Assembly: GCF_015706575.1 (NCBI RefSeq)
Contig: NW_024037051.1
Location: forward strand, 17,627,153 to 17,691,152
Reading direction: 5' to 3'
Length of the DNA: 64,000 nucleotides
Source: Patiria miniata
Lineage: Eukaryota; Echinodermata; Asteroidea; Valvatida; Asterinidae
Below the pieces are notes generated by a model, which worked only from the letters and a program-made list of their open reading frames with translations, was not told the origin of the DNA and did no database searches. Position numbers and translations under genes: made by a program. Positions 28,701 to 41,919 of the stretch are shown here, in pieces. Each line of letters begins with the position of its first letter. The first letter of the stretch is position 1.

Positions 28701-31700
28701 AACCTGCAAAAACAAGCAAGTCTTTGGACCCAAGAATTGTGGAGAAAATGCAAGATGTAGTCACTCACACCCGCCAGTTGCGTTTTGTGCAGTACATGCC
28801 ATAGCAAGGCCTGTCAGCGCCATGCAACACCGCCTCTCTATGTCTCGATCAAAAACTACCTTAACATAGGAAATTCTAGACAAACTCGACGTTGTTCGGA
28901 AGCTGCTGAATAGCTCTACAACCTGCAAAAACAAGCAAGTCTTTGACCCAAGAATTGTGGAGAAAATGCAAGATGTAGTCACTCACACCCGCCAGTTGCG
29001 TTTTGTGCAGTACATGCCATAGCAAGGCCTGTCAGCGCCATGCAACACCGCCTCTCTATGTCTCGATCAAAACTACCTTAACATAGAAATTCTAGACAAA
29101 CTCGACGTTGTTCGGAAGCTGCTGAATAGCTCTACAACCTGCAAAAACAAGCAAGTCTTTGGACCCAAGAATTGTGGAGAAATGCAAGATGTAGTCACTC
29201 ACACCCGCCAGTTGCGTTTTGTGCAGTACATGCCATAGCAAGGCCTGTCAGCGCGCCATGCAACACCGCCTCTCTATGTCTCGATCAAAAACTACCTTAA
29301 CATAGGAAATTCTAGACAAACTCGACGTTGTTCGGAAGCTGCTGAATAGCTCTACAACCTGCAAAACAAGCAAGTCTTTGGACCCAAGAATTGTGGAGAA
29401 AATGCAATGATGTAGTCACTCACACCCGCCAGTTGCGTTTTGTGCAGTACATGCCATAGCAAGGCCTGTCAGCGCCATGCAACACCGCCTCTCTATGTCT
29501 CGATCAAAAACTACCTTAACATAGGAAATTCTAGACAAACTCGACGTTGTTCGGAAGCTGCTGAATAGCTCTACAACCTGCAAAAAAGCAAGTCTTTGGA
29601 CCCAAGAATTGTGGAGAAAATGCAAGATGTAGTCACTCACACCCGCCAGTTGCGTTTTGTGCAGTACATGCCATAGCAAGGCCTGTCAGCGCCATGCAAC
29701 ACCGCCTCTCTATGTCTCGATCAAAACTACCTTAACATAGAAATTCTAGACAAACTCGACGTTGTTCGGAAGCTGCTGAATAGCTCTACAACCTGCAAAA
29801 ACAAGCAAGTCTTTGGACCCAAGAATTGTGGAGAAAATGCAAGATGTAGTCACTCACACCCGCCAGTTGCGTTTTGTGCAGTACATGCCATAGCAAGGCC
29901 TGTCAGCGCCATGCAACACCGCCTCTCTATGTCTCGATCAAAACTACCTTAACATAGGAAATTCTAGACAAACTCGACGTTGTTCGGAAGCTGCTGAATA
30001 GCTCTACAACCTGCAAAAACAAGCAAGTCTTTGGACCCAAGAATTGTGGAGAAAATGCAAGATGTAGTCACTCACACCCGCCAGTTGCGTTTTGTGCAGT
30101 ACATGCCATAGCAAGGCCTGTCAGCCCATGCAACACCGCCTCTCTATGTCTCGATCAAAAACTACCTTAACATAGAAAATTCTAGACAAACTCGACGTTG
30201 TTCGGAAGCTGCTGAATAGCTCTACAACCTGCAAAAACAAGCAAGTCTTTGGACTCAAGAATTGTGGAGAAAATGCAAGATGTAGTCACTCACACCCGCC
30301 AGTTGCGTTTTGTGCAGTACATGCCATAGCAAGGCCTGTCAGCGCCATGCAACACCGCCTCTCTATGTCTCGATCAAAAACTACCTTAACATAGGAAATT
30401 CTAGACAAACTCGACGTTGTTCGGAAGCTGCTGAATAGCTCTACAACCTGCAAAAACAAGCAAGTCTTTGGACCCAAGAATTGTGGAGAAAATGCAAGAT
30501 GTAGTCACTCACACCCGCCAGTTGCGTTTTGTGCAGTACATGCCATAGCAAGGCCTGTCAGCGCCATGCAACACCGCCTCTCTATGTCTCGATCAAAAAC
30601 TACCTTAACATAGGAAATTCTAGACAAACTCGACGTTGTTCGGAAGCTGCTGAATAGCTCTACAACCTGCAAAAACAAGCAAGTCTTTGACCCAAGAATT
30701 GTGGAGAAAATGCAAGATGTAGTCACTCACACCCGCCAGTTGCGTTTTGTGCAGTACATGCCATAGCAAGGCCTGTCAGCGCCATGCAACACCGCCTCTC
30801 TATGTCTCGATCAAAAACTACCTTAACATAGGAAATTCTAGACAAACTCGACGTTGTTCGGAAGCTGCTGAATAGCTCTACAACCTGCAAAAACAAGCAA
30901 GTCTTTAGACCCAAGAATTGTGGAGAAAATGCAAGATGTAGTCACTCACACCCGCCAGTTGCGTTTTGTGTGCAGTACATGCCATAGCAAGGCCTGTCAG
31001 CGCCATGCAACACCGCCTCTCTATGTCTCGATCAAAAACTACCTTAACATAGAAAATTCTAGACAAACTCGACGTTGTTCGGAAGCTGCTGAATAGCTCT
31101 ACAACCTGCAAAAACAAGCAAGTCTTTGACCCAAGAATTGTGGAGAAAATGCAAGATGTAGTCACTCACACCCGCCAGTTGCGTTTTGTGCAGTACATGC
31201 CATAGCAAGGCCTGTCAGCGCCATGCAACACCGCCTCTCTATGTCCGATCGATCAAAAACTACCTTAACATAGGAAATTCTAGACAAACTCGACGTTGTT
31301 CGGAAGCTGCTGAATAGCTCTACAACCTGCAAAAACAAGCAAGTCTTTGGACCCAAGAATTGTGGAGAAAATGCAAGATGTAGTCACTCACACCCGCCAG
31401 TTGCGTTTTGTGCAGTACATGCCATAGCAAGGCCTGTCAGCGCCATGCAACACCGCCTCTCTATGTCTCGATCAAAAACTACCTTAACATAGGAAATTCT
31501 AGACAAACTCGACGTTGTTCGGAAGCTGCTGAATAGCTCTACAACCTGCAAAAACAAGCAAGTCTTTAGACCCAAGAATTGTGGAGAGAAATGCAAGATG
31601 TAGTCACTCACACCCGCCAGTTGCGTTTTGTGCAGTACATGCCATAGCAAGGCCTGTCAGCGCCATGCAACACCGCCTCTCTATGTCTCGATCAAAACTA

Positions 31701-34700
31701 CCTTAACATAGGAAAATTCTAGACAAACTCGACGTTGTTCGGAAGCTGCTGAATAGCTCTACAACCTGCAAAAACAAGCAAGTCTTGGACCCAAGAATTG
31801 TGGAGAAAATGCAAGATGTAGTCACTCACACCCGCCAGTTGCGTTTTGTGCAGTACATGCCATAGCAAGGCCTGTCAGCGCCATGCAACACCGCCTCTCT
31901 ATGTCTCGATCAAAAACTACCTTAACATAGGAAATTCTAGACAAACTCGACGTTGTTCGAAGCTGCTGAATAGCTCTACAACCTGCAAAAACAAGCAAGT
32001 CTTTAGACCAAGAATTGTGGAGAAAAATGCAAGATGTAGTCACTCACACCCGCCAGTTGCGTTTTGTGCAGTACATGCCATAGCAAGGCCTGTCAGCGCC
32101 ATGCAACACCGCCTCTCTATGTCTCGATCAAAAACTACCTTAACATAGGAAATTCTAGACAAACTCGACGTTGTTCGGAAGCTGCTGAATAGCTCTACAA
32201 CCTGCAAAACAAGCAAGTCTTTGACCCAAGAATTGTGGAGAAAATGCAAGATGTAGTCACTCACACCCGCCAGTTGCGTTTTGTGCAGTACATGCCATAG
32301 CAAGGCCTGTCAGCGCCATGCAACACCGCCTCTCTATGTCTCGATCAAAAACTACCTTAACATAGGAAATTCTAGACAAACTCGACGTTGTTCGGAAGCT
32401 GCTGAATAGCTCTACAACCTGCAAAAACAAGCAAGTCTTTGGACCCAAGAATTGTGGAGAAAATGCAAGATGTAGTCACTCACACCCGCCAGTTGCGTTT
32501 TGTGCAGTACATGCCATAGCAAGGCCTGTCAGCGCCATGCAACACCGCCTCTCTATGTCTCGATCAAAAACTACCTTAACATAGAAAATTCTAGACAAAC
32601 TCGACGTTGTTCGGAAGCTGCTGAATAGCTCTACAACCTGCAAAAACAAGCAAGTCTTTGGACCAAGAATTGTGGAGAAAATGCAAGATGTAGTCACTCA
32701 CACCCGCCAGTTGCGTTTTGTCCAGTACATGCCATAGCAAGGCCTGTCAGCGCCATGCAACACCGCCTCTCTATGTCTCGATCAAAACTACCTTAACATA
32801 GGAAATTCTAGACAAACTCGACGTTGTTCGGAAGCTGCTGAATAGCTCTACAACCTGCAAAAACAAGCAAGTCTTTGGACCCAAGAATTGTGGAGAAAAT
32901 GCAAGATGTAGTCACTCACACCCGCCAGTTGCGTTTTGTGCAGTACATGCCATAGCAAGGCCTGTCAGCGCCATGCAACACCGCCTCTCTATGTCTCGAT
33001 CAAAAACTACCTTAACATAGGAAATTCTAGACAAACTCGACGTTGGTCGGAAGCTGCTGAATAGCTCTACAACCTGCAAAAACAAGCAAGTCTTTGGACC
33101 CAAGAATTGTGGAGAAAATGCAAGATGTAGTCACTCACACACCCGCCAGTTGCGTTTTGTGCAGTACATGCCATAGCAAGGCCTGTCAGCGCCATGCAAC
33201 ACCGCCCTCTCTATGTCTCGATCAAAAACTACCTTAACATAGAAATTCTAGACAAACTCGACGTTGTTCGGAAGCTGCTGAATAGCTCTACAACCTGCAA
33301 AAACAAGCAAGTCTTTGGACCCAGAATTGTGGAGAAAATGCAAGATGTAGTCACTCACACCCGCCAGTTGCGTTTTGTGCAGTACATGCCATAGCAAGGC
33401 CTGTCAGCGCCATGCAACACCGCCTCTCTATGTCTCGATCAAAAACTACCTTAACATAGGAAATTCTAGACAAACTCGACGTTGTTCGGAAGCTGCTGAA
33501 TAGCTCTACAACCTGCAAAAACAAGCAAGTCTTTTGACCCAAGAATTGTGGAGAAAATGCAAAATGTAGTCACTCACACCCCCAGTTGCGTTTTGTGCAG
33601 TACATGCCATAGCAAGGCCTGTCAGCGCCATGCAACACCGCCTCTCTATGTCTCGATCAAAAACTACCTTAACATAGGAAAATCTAGACAAACTCGACGT
33701 TGTTCGGAAGCTGCTGAATAGCTCTACAACCTGCAAAAACAAGCAAGTCTTTGACCCAAGAATTGTGGAGAAAATGCAAGATGTAGTCACTCACACCCGC
33801 CAGTTGCGTTTTGTGCAGTACATGCCATAGCAAGGCCTGTCAGCGCCATGCAACACCGCCTCTCTATGTCTCGATCAAAAACTACCTTAACATAGGAAAT
33901 TCTAGACAAACTCGACGTTGTTCGGAAGCTGCTGAATAGCTCTACAACCTGCAAAAACAAGCAAGTCTTTGGACCAAGAATTGTGGAGAAAATGCAAGAT
34001 GTAGTCACTCACACCCGCCAGTTGCGTTTTGTGCAGTACATGCCATAGCAAGGCCTGTCAGCGCCATGCAACACCGCCTCTCTATGTCTCGATCAAAAAC
34101 TACCTTAACATAGAAATTCTAGACAAACTCGACGTTGTTCGGAAGCTGCTGAATAGCTCTACAACCTGCAAAAACAAGCAAGTCTTTGGACCAAGAATTG
34201 TGGAGAAAATGCAAGATGTAGTCACTCACACCCGCCAGTTGCGTTTTGTGCAGTACGTGCCATAGCAAGGCCTGTCAGCGCCATGCAACACCGCCTCTCT
34301 ATGTCTCGATCAAAAACTACCTTAACATAGGAAATTCTAGACAAACTCGACGTTGTTCGGAAGCTGCTGAATAGCTCTACAACCTGCAAAAACAAGCAAG
34401 TCTTTGGACCCAAGAATTGTGGAGAAAATGCAAGATGTAGTCACTCACACCCGCCAGTTGCGTTTTGTGCAGTACATGCCATAGCAAGGCCTGTCAGCGC
34501 CATGCAACACCGCCTCTCTATGTCTCGATCAAAAACTACCTTAACATAGGAAATTCTAGACAAACTCGACGTTGTTCGGAAGCTGCTGAATAGCTCTACA
34601 ACCTGCAAAAACAAGCAAGTCTTTAGACCCAGAATTGTGGAGAAAATGCAAGATGTAGTCACTCACACCCGCCAGTTGCGTTTTGTGCAGTACATGCCAT

Positions 34701-35971
34701 AGCAAGGCCTGTCAGCGCCATGCAACACCGCCTCTCTATGTCTCGATCAAAAACTACCTTAACATAGGAAATTCTAGACAAACTCGACGTTGTTCGGAAG
34801 CTGCTGAATAGCTCTACAACCTGCAAAAACAAGCAAGTCTTTGGACCCAAGAATTGTGGAGAAAATGCAAGATGTAGTCACTCACACCCGCCAGTTGCGT
34901 TTTGTGCAGTACATGCCATAGCAAGGCCTGTCAGCGCCATGCAACACCGCCTCTCTATGTCTCGATCAAAAACTACCTTAACATAGGAAATTCTAGACAA
35001 ACTCGACGTTGTTCGGAAGCTGCTGAATAGCTCTACAACCTGCAAAAACAAGCAAGTCTTTAGACCCAAGAATTGTGGAGAAAATGCAAGATGTAGTCAC
35101 TCACACCCGCCAGTTGCGTTTTGTGCAGTACATGCCATAGCAAGGCCTGTCAGCGCCATGCAACACCGCCTCTCTATGTCTCGATCAAAACTACCTTAAC
35201 ATAGGAAATTCTAGACAAACTCGACGTTGTTCGGAAGCTGCTGAATAGCTCTACAACCTGCAAAAACAAGCAAGTCTTTGGACCCAAGAATTGTGGAGAA
35301 AATGCAAGATGTAGTCACTCACACCCGCCAGTTGCGTTTTGTGCAGTACATGCCATAGCAAGGCCTGTCAGCGCCATGCAACACCGCCTCTCTATGTCTC
35401 GATCAAAAACTACCTTAACATAGAAAATTCTAGACAAACTCGACGTTGTTCGGAAGCTGCTGAATAGCTCTACAACCTGCAAAAACAAGCAAGTCTTTGG
35501 ACCCAAGAATTGTGGAGAAAATGCAAGATGTAGTCACTCACACCCGCCAGTTGCGTTTTGTGCAGTACATGCCATAGCAAGGCCTGTCCGCCATGCAACA
35601 CCCGCCTCTCTATGTCTCGATCAAAAACTCCCTTAACATAGGAAATTCTAGACAAACTCGACGTTGTTCGGAAGCTGCTGAATAGCTCTACAACCTGCAA
35701 AAACAAGCAAGTCTTTGGACCCAAGAATTGTGGAGAAAATGCAAGATGTAGTCACTCACACCCGCCAGTTGCGTTTTGTGCAGTACATGCCATAGCAAGG
35801 CCTGTCAGCGCCATGCAACAACCGCCTCTCTATGTCTCGATCAAAAACTACCTTAACATAGGAAATTCTAGACAAACTCGACGTTGTTCGGAAGCTGCTG
35901 AATAGCTCTACAACCTGCAAAAACAAGCAAGTCTTTAGACCCAAGAATTGTGGAGAAAATGCAAGATGTAG

Positions 35972-36601
35972 TCACTCACACCCGCCAGTTGCGTTTTGTG
36001 CAGTACATGCCATAGCAAGGCCTGTCAGCGCCATGCAACACCGCCACTCTATGTCTCGATCAAAAACTACCTTAACATAGGAAATTCTAGACAAACTCGA
36101 CGTTGGTCGGAAGCTGCTGAATAGCTCTACAACCTGCAAAAACAAGCAAGTCTTTGGACCCAAGAATTGTGGAGAAAATGCAAGATGTAGTCACTCACAC
36201 CCGCCAGTTGCGTTTTGTCCAGTACGTGCCATAGCAAGGCCTGTCAGCGCCATGCAACACCGCCTCTCTATGTCTCGATCAAAACTACCTTAACATAGGA
36301 AATTCTAGACAAACTCGACGTTGTTCGGAAGCTGCTGAATAGCTCTACAACCTGCAAAAAACAAGCAAGTCTTTGGACTCAAGAATTGTGGAGAAAATGC
36401 AAGATGTAGTCACTCACACCCGCCAGTTGCGTTTTGTCCAGTACGTGCCATAGCAAGGCCTGTCAGCGCCATGCAACACCGCCTCTCTATGTCTCGATCA
36501 AAAACTACCTTAACATAGGAAATTCTAGACAAACTCGACGTTGTTCGGAAGCTGCTGAATAGCTCTACAACCTGCAAAAACAAGCAAGTCTTTGGACCCA
36601 A
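35972..36601 (-). repeat. Three-monomer higher-order block C-B-A, copy 1
   Basis: Three neighbouring monomers carry distinct marks. C (35972-36163) has cgccactc plus gttggtcgg. B (36191-36382) has ttgtccagtac plus ggactcaag. A (36410-36601) has ttgtccagtacgtgcc with the common ggaccc. The same C-B-A order recurs twice in tandem near 39.7-41.0 kb. This copy lacks the catagaaaattc mark that the B monomer at 39913 carries, so the copies are related but not identical. Total length is about 630-657 bp. Confidence 0.75.
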
Positions 36602-39600
36602 GAATTGTGGAGAAAATGCAAGATGTCAGTCACACTCACACCCGCCAGTTGCGTTTTGTGCAGTACATGCCATAGCAAGGCCTGTCAGCGCCATGCAACA
36701 CCGCCTCTCTATGTCTCGATCAAAAACTACCTTATCATAGGAAATTCTAGACAAACTCGACGTTGTTCGGAAGCTGCTGAATAGCTCTACAACCTGCAAA
36801 AACAAGCAAGTCTTTGGACCCAAGAATTGTGGAGAAAATGCAAGATGTAGTCACTCACACCCGCCAGTTGCGTTTTGTGCAGTACATGCCATAGCAAGGC
36901 CTGTCAGCGCCATGCAACACCGCCTCTCTATGTCTCGATCAAAAACTACCTTAACATAGAAAATTCTAAACAACTAACTCGACGTTGTTCGAAGCTGCTG
37001 AATAGCTCTACAACCTGCAAAAACAAGCAAGTCTTTGGACTCAAGAATTGTGGAGAAAATGCAAGATGTAGTCACTCACACCCGCCAGTTGCGTTTTGTC
37101 CAGTACGTGCCATAGCAAGGCCTGTCAGCGCCATGCAACACCGCCTCTCTATGTCTCGATCAAAACTACCTTAACATAGGAAATTCTAGACAAACTCGAC
37201 GTTGTTCGGAAGCTGCTGAATAGCTCTACAACCTGCAAAAACAAGCAGTCTTTGGACCCAAGAATTGTGGAGAAAATGCAAGATGTAGTCACTCACACCC
37301 GCCAGTTGCGTTTTGTGCAGTACATGCCATAGCAAGGCCTGTCAGCGCCATGCAACACCGCCTCTCTATGTCTCGATCAAAAACAACCTTAACATAGGAA
37401 ATTCTAGACAAACTCGACGTTGTTCGAAAGCTGCTGAATAGCTCTACAACCTGCAAAAACAAGCAAGTCTTTGGACCCAAGAATTGTGGAGAAAATGCAA
37501 GATGTAGTCACTCACACCCGCCAGTTGCGTTTTGTGCAGTACATGCCATAGCAAGGCCTGTCAGCGCCATGCAACACCGCCTCTCTATGTCTCGATCAAA
37601 AACTACCTTAACATAGGAAATTCTAGACAAACTCGACGTTGTTCGGAAGCTGCTGAATAGCTCTACAACCTGCAAAAACAAGCAAGTCTTTGGACCCAAG
37701 GATTGTGGAGAAAATGCAAGATGTAGTCACTCACACCCGCCAGTTGCGTTTTGTCCAGTACGTGCCATAGCAAGGCCTGTCAGCGCCATGCAACACCGCC
37801 TCTCTATGTCTCGATCAAAAACTACCTTAACATAGGAAATTCTAGACAAACTCGACGTTGTTCGGAAGCTGCTGAATAGCTCTACAACCTGCAAAAACAA
37901 GCAAGTCTTTGGACCCAAGAATTGTGGAGAAAATGCAAGATGTAGTCACTCACACCCGCCAGTTGCGTTTTGTGCAGTACATGCCATAGCAAGGCCTGTC
38001 AGCGCCATGCAACACCGCCTCTCTATGTCTCGATCAAAACTACCTTAACATAGGAAATTCTAGACAAACTCGACGTTGTTCGGAAGCTGCTGAATAGCTC
38101 TACAACCTGCAAAAACAAGCAAGTCTTTGGACCCAAGAATTGTGGAGAAAATGCAAGATGTAGTCACTCACATCCGCCAGTTGCGTTTTGTGCAGTACAT
38201 GCCATAGCAAGGCCTGTCAGCGCCATGCAACACCGCCTCTCTATGTCTCGATCAAAAACTACCTTAACATAGGAAATTCTAGAACAAACTCGACGTTGTT
38301 CGGAAGCTGCTGAATAGCTCTACAACCTGCAAAAACAAGCAAGTCTTTAGACCCAAGAATTGTGGAGAAAATGCAAGATGTAGTCACTCACACCCGCCAG
38401 TTGCGTTTTGTGCAGTACATGCCATAGCAAGGCCTGTCAGCGCCATGCAACACCGCCTCTCTATGTCTCGATCAAAAACTACCTTAACATAGAAAATTCT
38501 AGACAAACTCGACGTTGTTCGGAAGCTGCTGAATAGCTCTACAACCTGCAAAACAAGCAAGTCTTTGGACCCAAGAATTGTGGAGAAAATGCAAGATGTA
38601 GTCACTCACACCCGCCAGTTGCGTTTTGTGCAGTACATGCCATAGCAAGGCCTGTCAGCGCCATGCAACACCGCCTCTCTATGTCTCGATCAAAAACTAC
38701 CTTAACATAGGAAATTCTAGACAAACTCGACGTTGTTCGGAAGCTGCTGAATAGCTCTACAACCTGCAAAAACAAGCAAGTCTTTGGACCCAAGAATTGT
38801 GGAGAAATGCAAGATGTAGTCACTCACATCCGCCAGTTGCGTTTTGTGCAGTACATGCCATAGCAAGGCCTGTCAGCGCCATGCAACACCGCCTCTCTAT
38901 GTCTCGATCAAAAACTACCTTAACATAGGAAATTCTAAACAAACTCGACGTTGTTCGGAAGCTGCTGAATAGCTCTACAACCTGCAAAAACAAGCAAGTC
39001 TTTAGACCCAAGAATTGTGGAGAAAATGCAAGATGTAGTCACTCACACCCGCCAGTTGCGTTTTGTGCAGTACATGCCATAGCAAGGCCTGTCAGCGCCA
39101 TGCAACACCGCCTCTCTATGTCTCGATCAAAACTACCTTAACATAGAAAATTCTAGACAAACTCGACGTTGTTCGGAAGCTGCTGAATAGCTCTACAACC
39201 TGCAAAAACAAGCAAGTCTTTGGACCCAAGAATTGTGGAGAAAATGCAAGATGTAGTCACTCACACCCGCCAGTTGCGTTTTGTGCAGTACATGCCATAG
39301 CAAGGCCTGTCAGCGCCATGCAACACCGCCTCTCTATGTCTCGATCAAAAACTACCTTAACATAGGAAATTCTAGACAAACTCGACGTTGTTCGGAAGCT
39401 GCTGAATAGCTCTACAACCTGCAAAAACAAGCAAGTCTTTAGACCCAAGAATTGTGGAGAAAATGCAAGATGTAGTCACTCACACCCGCCAGTTGCGTTT
39501 TGTGCAGTACATGCCATAGCAAGGCCTGTCAGCGCCATGCAACACCGCCTCTCTATGTCTCGATCAAAAACTACCTTAACATAGGAAATTCTAGACAAAC

Positions 39601-39693
39601 TCGACGTTGTTCGGAAGCTGCTGAATAGCTCTACAACCTGCAAAAACAAGCAAGTCTTTCGACCCAGAATTGTGGAGAAAATGCAAGATGTAG

Positions 39694-40978
39694 TCACTCA
39701 CACCCGCCAGTTGCGTTTTGTGCAGTACATGCCATAGCAAGGCCTGTCAGCGCCATGCAACACCGCCACTCTATGTCTCGATCAAAAACTACCTTAACAT
39801 AGGAAATTCTAGACAAACTCGACGTTGGTCGGAAGCTGCTGAATAGCTCTACAACCTGCAAAAACAAGCAAGTCTTTGGACCCAAGAATTGTGGAGAAAA
39901 TGCAAGATGTAGTCACTCACACCCGCCAGTTGCGTTTTGTCCAGTACATGCCATAGCAAGGCCTGTCAGCGCCATGCAACACCGCCTCTCTATGTCTCGA
40001 TCAAAAACTACCTTAACATAGAAAATTCTAGACAAACTCGACGTTGTTCGGAAGCTGCTGAATAGCTCTACAACCTGCAAAAACAAGCAAGTCTTTGGAC
40101 TCAAGAATTGTGGAGAGAAATGCAAGATGTAGTCACTCACACCCGCCAGTTGCGTTTTGTCCAGTACGTGCCATAGCAAGGCCTGTCAGCGCCATGCAAC
40201 ACCGCCTCTCTATGTCTCGATCAAAAACTACCTTAACATAGGAAATTCTAGACAAATTCGACGTTGTTCGGAAGCTGCTGAATAGCTCTACAACCTGCAA
40301 AAACAAGCAAGTCTTTGGACCCAAGAATTGTGGAGAAAATGCAAAATGTAGTCACTCACACCCGCCAGTTGCGTTTTGTGCAGTACATGCCATAGCAAGG
40401 CCTGTCAGCGCCATGCAACACCGCCACTCTATGTCTCGATCAAAAACTACCTTAACATAGGAAATTCTAGACAAACTCGACGTTGGTCGGAAGCTGCTGA
40501 ATAGCTCTACAACCTGCAAAAACAGCAAGTCTTTGGACCCAAGAATTGTGGAGAAAATGCAAGATGTAGTCACTCACACCCGCCAGTTGCGTTTTGTCCA
40601 GTACATGCCATAGCAAGGCCTGTCAGCGCCATGCAACACCGCCTCTCTATGTCTCGATCAAAAACTACCTTAACATAGAAATTCTAGACAAACTCGACGT
40701 TGTTCGGAAGCTGCTGAATAGCTCTACAACCTGCAAAAACAAGCAAGTCTTTGGACTCAAGAATTGTGGAGAAAATGCAAGAGTAGTCACTCACACACCC
40801 GCCAGTTGCGTTTTGTCCAGTACGTGCCATAGCAAGGCCTGTCAGCGCCATGCAACACCCGCCTCTCTATGTCTCGATCAAAAACTACCTTAACATAGGA
40901 AATTCTAGACAAACTCGACGTTGTTCGGAAGCTGCTGAATAGCTCTACAACCTGCAAAAAGCAAGTCTTTGGACCCAA
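39694..40978 (-). repeat. Three-monomer higher-order block C-B-A, two tandem copies
   Basis: Six consecutive monomers read C (39694), B (39913), A (40133), C (40352), B (40570), A (40787) by the same diagnostic substitutions. C has cgccactc with gttggtcgg, B has ttgtccagtac with ggactcaag, and A has ttgtccagtacgtgcc. The first A also carries aaattcgac, a private difference, which argues against simple duplication by the assembler. The unit is about 657 bp. Ordered multi-monomer blocks of this kind are what higher-order repeats in large satellites look like. Confidence 0.8.
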
Positions 40979-41919
40979 GAATTGTGGAGAAAATGCAAGA
41001 TGTAGTCACTCACATCCGCCAGTTGCGTTTTGTGCAGTACATGCCATAGCAAGGCCTGTCAGCGCCATGCAACACCGCCTCTCTATGTCTCGATCAAAAA
41101 CTACCTTAACATAGGAAATTCTAAACAAACTCGACGTTGTTCGGAAGCTGCTGAATAGCTCTACAACCTGCAAAAACAAGCAAGTCTTTAGACCCAAGAA
41201 TTGTGGAGAAAATGCAAGATGTAGTCACTCACACCCGCCAGTTGCGTTTTGTGCAGTACATGCCATAGCAAGGCCTGTCAGCGCCATGCAACACCGCCTC
41301 TCTATGTCTCGATCAAAAACTACCTTAACATAGGAAATTCTAGACAAACTCGACGTTGTTCGGAAGCTGCTGAATAGCTCTACAACCTGCAAAAACAAGC
41401 AAGTCTTTAGACCCAAGAATTGTGGAGAAAATGCAAGATGTAGTCACTCACACCCGCCAGTTGCGTTTTGTGCAGTACATGCCATAGCAAGGCCTGTCAG
41501 CGCCATGCAACACCGCCACTCTATGTCTCGATCAAAAACTACCTTAACATAGGAAATTCTAGACAAACTTGACGTTGGTCGGAAGCTGCTGAATAGCTCT
41601 ACAACCTGCAAAAACAAGCAAGTCTTTGGACCCAAGAATTGTGGAGAAAATGCAAGATGTAGTCACTCACATCCGCCAGTTGCGTTTTGTGCAGTACATG
41701 CCATAGCAAGGCCTGTCAGCGCCATGCAACACCCGCCTCTCTATGTCTCGATCAAAAACTACCTTAACATAGGAAATTCTAAACAAACTCGACGTTGTTC
41801 GGAAGCTGCTGAATAGCTCTACAACCTGCAAAAAAAAACAAGCAAGTCTTTAGACCCAAGAATTGTGGAGAAAATGCAAGATGTAGTCACTCACACCCGC
41901 CAGTTGCGTTTTGTGCAGT

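Larger units (their letters stand above)
22780..41919 (-). repeat. 219-bp satellite array, block 2 (inverted relative to blocks 1 and 3)
   Basis: About 88 tandem copies of the same 219-bp monomer are read here as the reverse complement. Average spacing is slightly under 219 because of many one-base losses. Two kinds of variation are mixed. First, insertions and deletions in homopolymers (for example runs in caaaaacaag, atcaaaaac, ctttggaccc) are extremely dense from 22780 to about 27500 and thin out afterwards, a pattern typical of a weakly covered long-read contig end. Second, substitutions recur in many monomers and are shared with block 3: ctttagaccc for ctttggaccc, catagaaaattc for cataggaaattc, gttggtcgg for gttgttcgg, ttgtccagtac for ttgtgcagtac, ggactcaag for ggacccaag, and cgccactc for cgcctctc. 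The array stops at the retrotransposon's 5' LTR at 41919/41920. Confidence 0.97.

Noticed and set aside
22780-41900. Longer open frames of 90-174 codons in block 2, on both strands
   Set aside because: They arise where homopolymer indels happen to join the frames of neighbouring monomers. Their sequences are concatenated translations of the satellite and vary with the indels.
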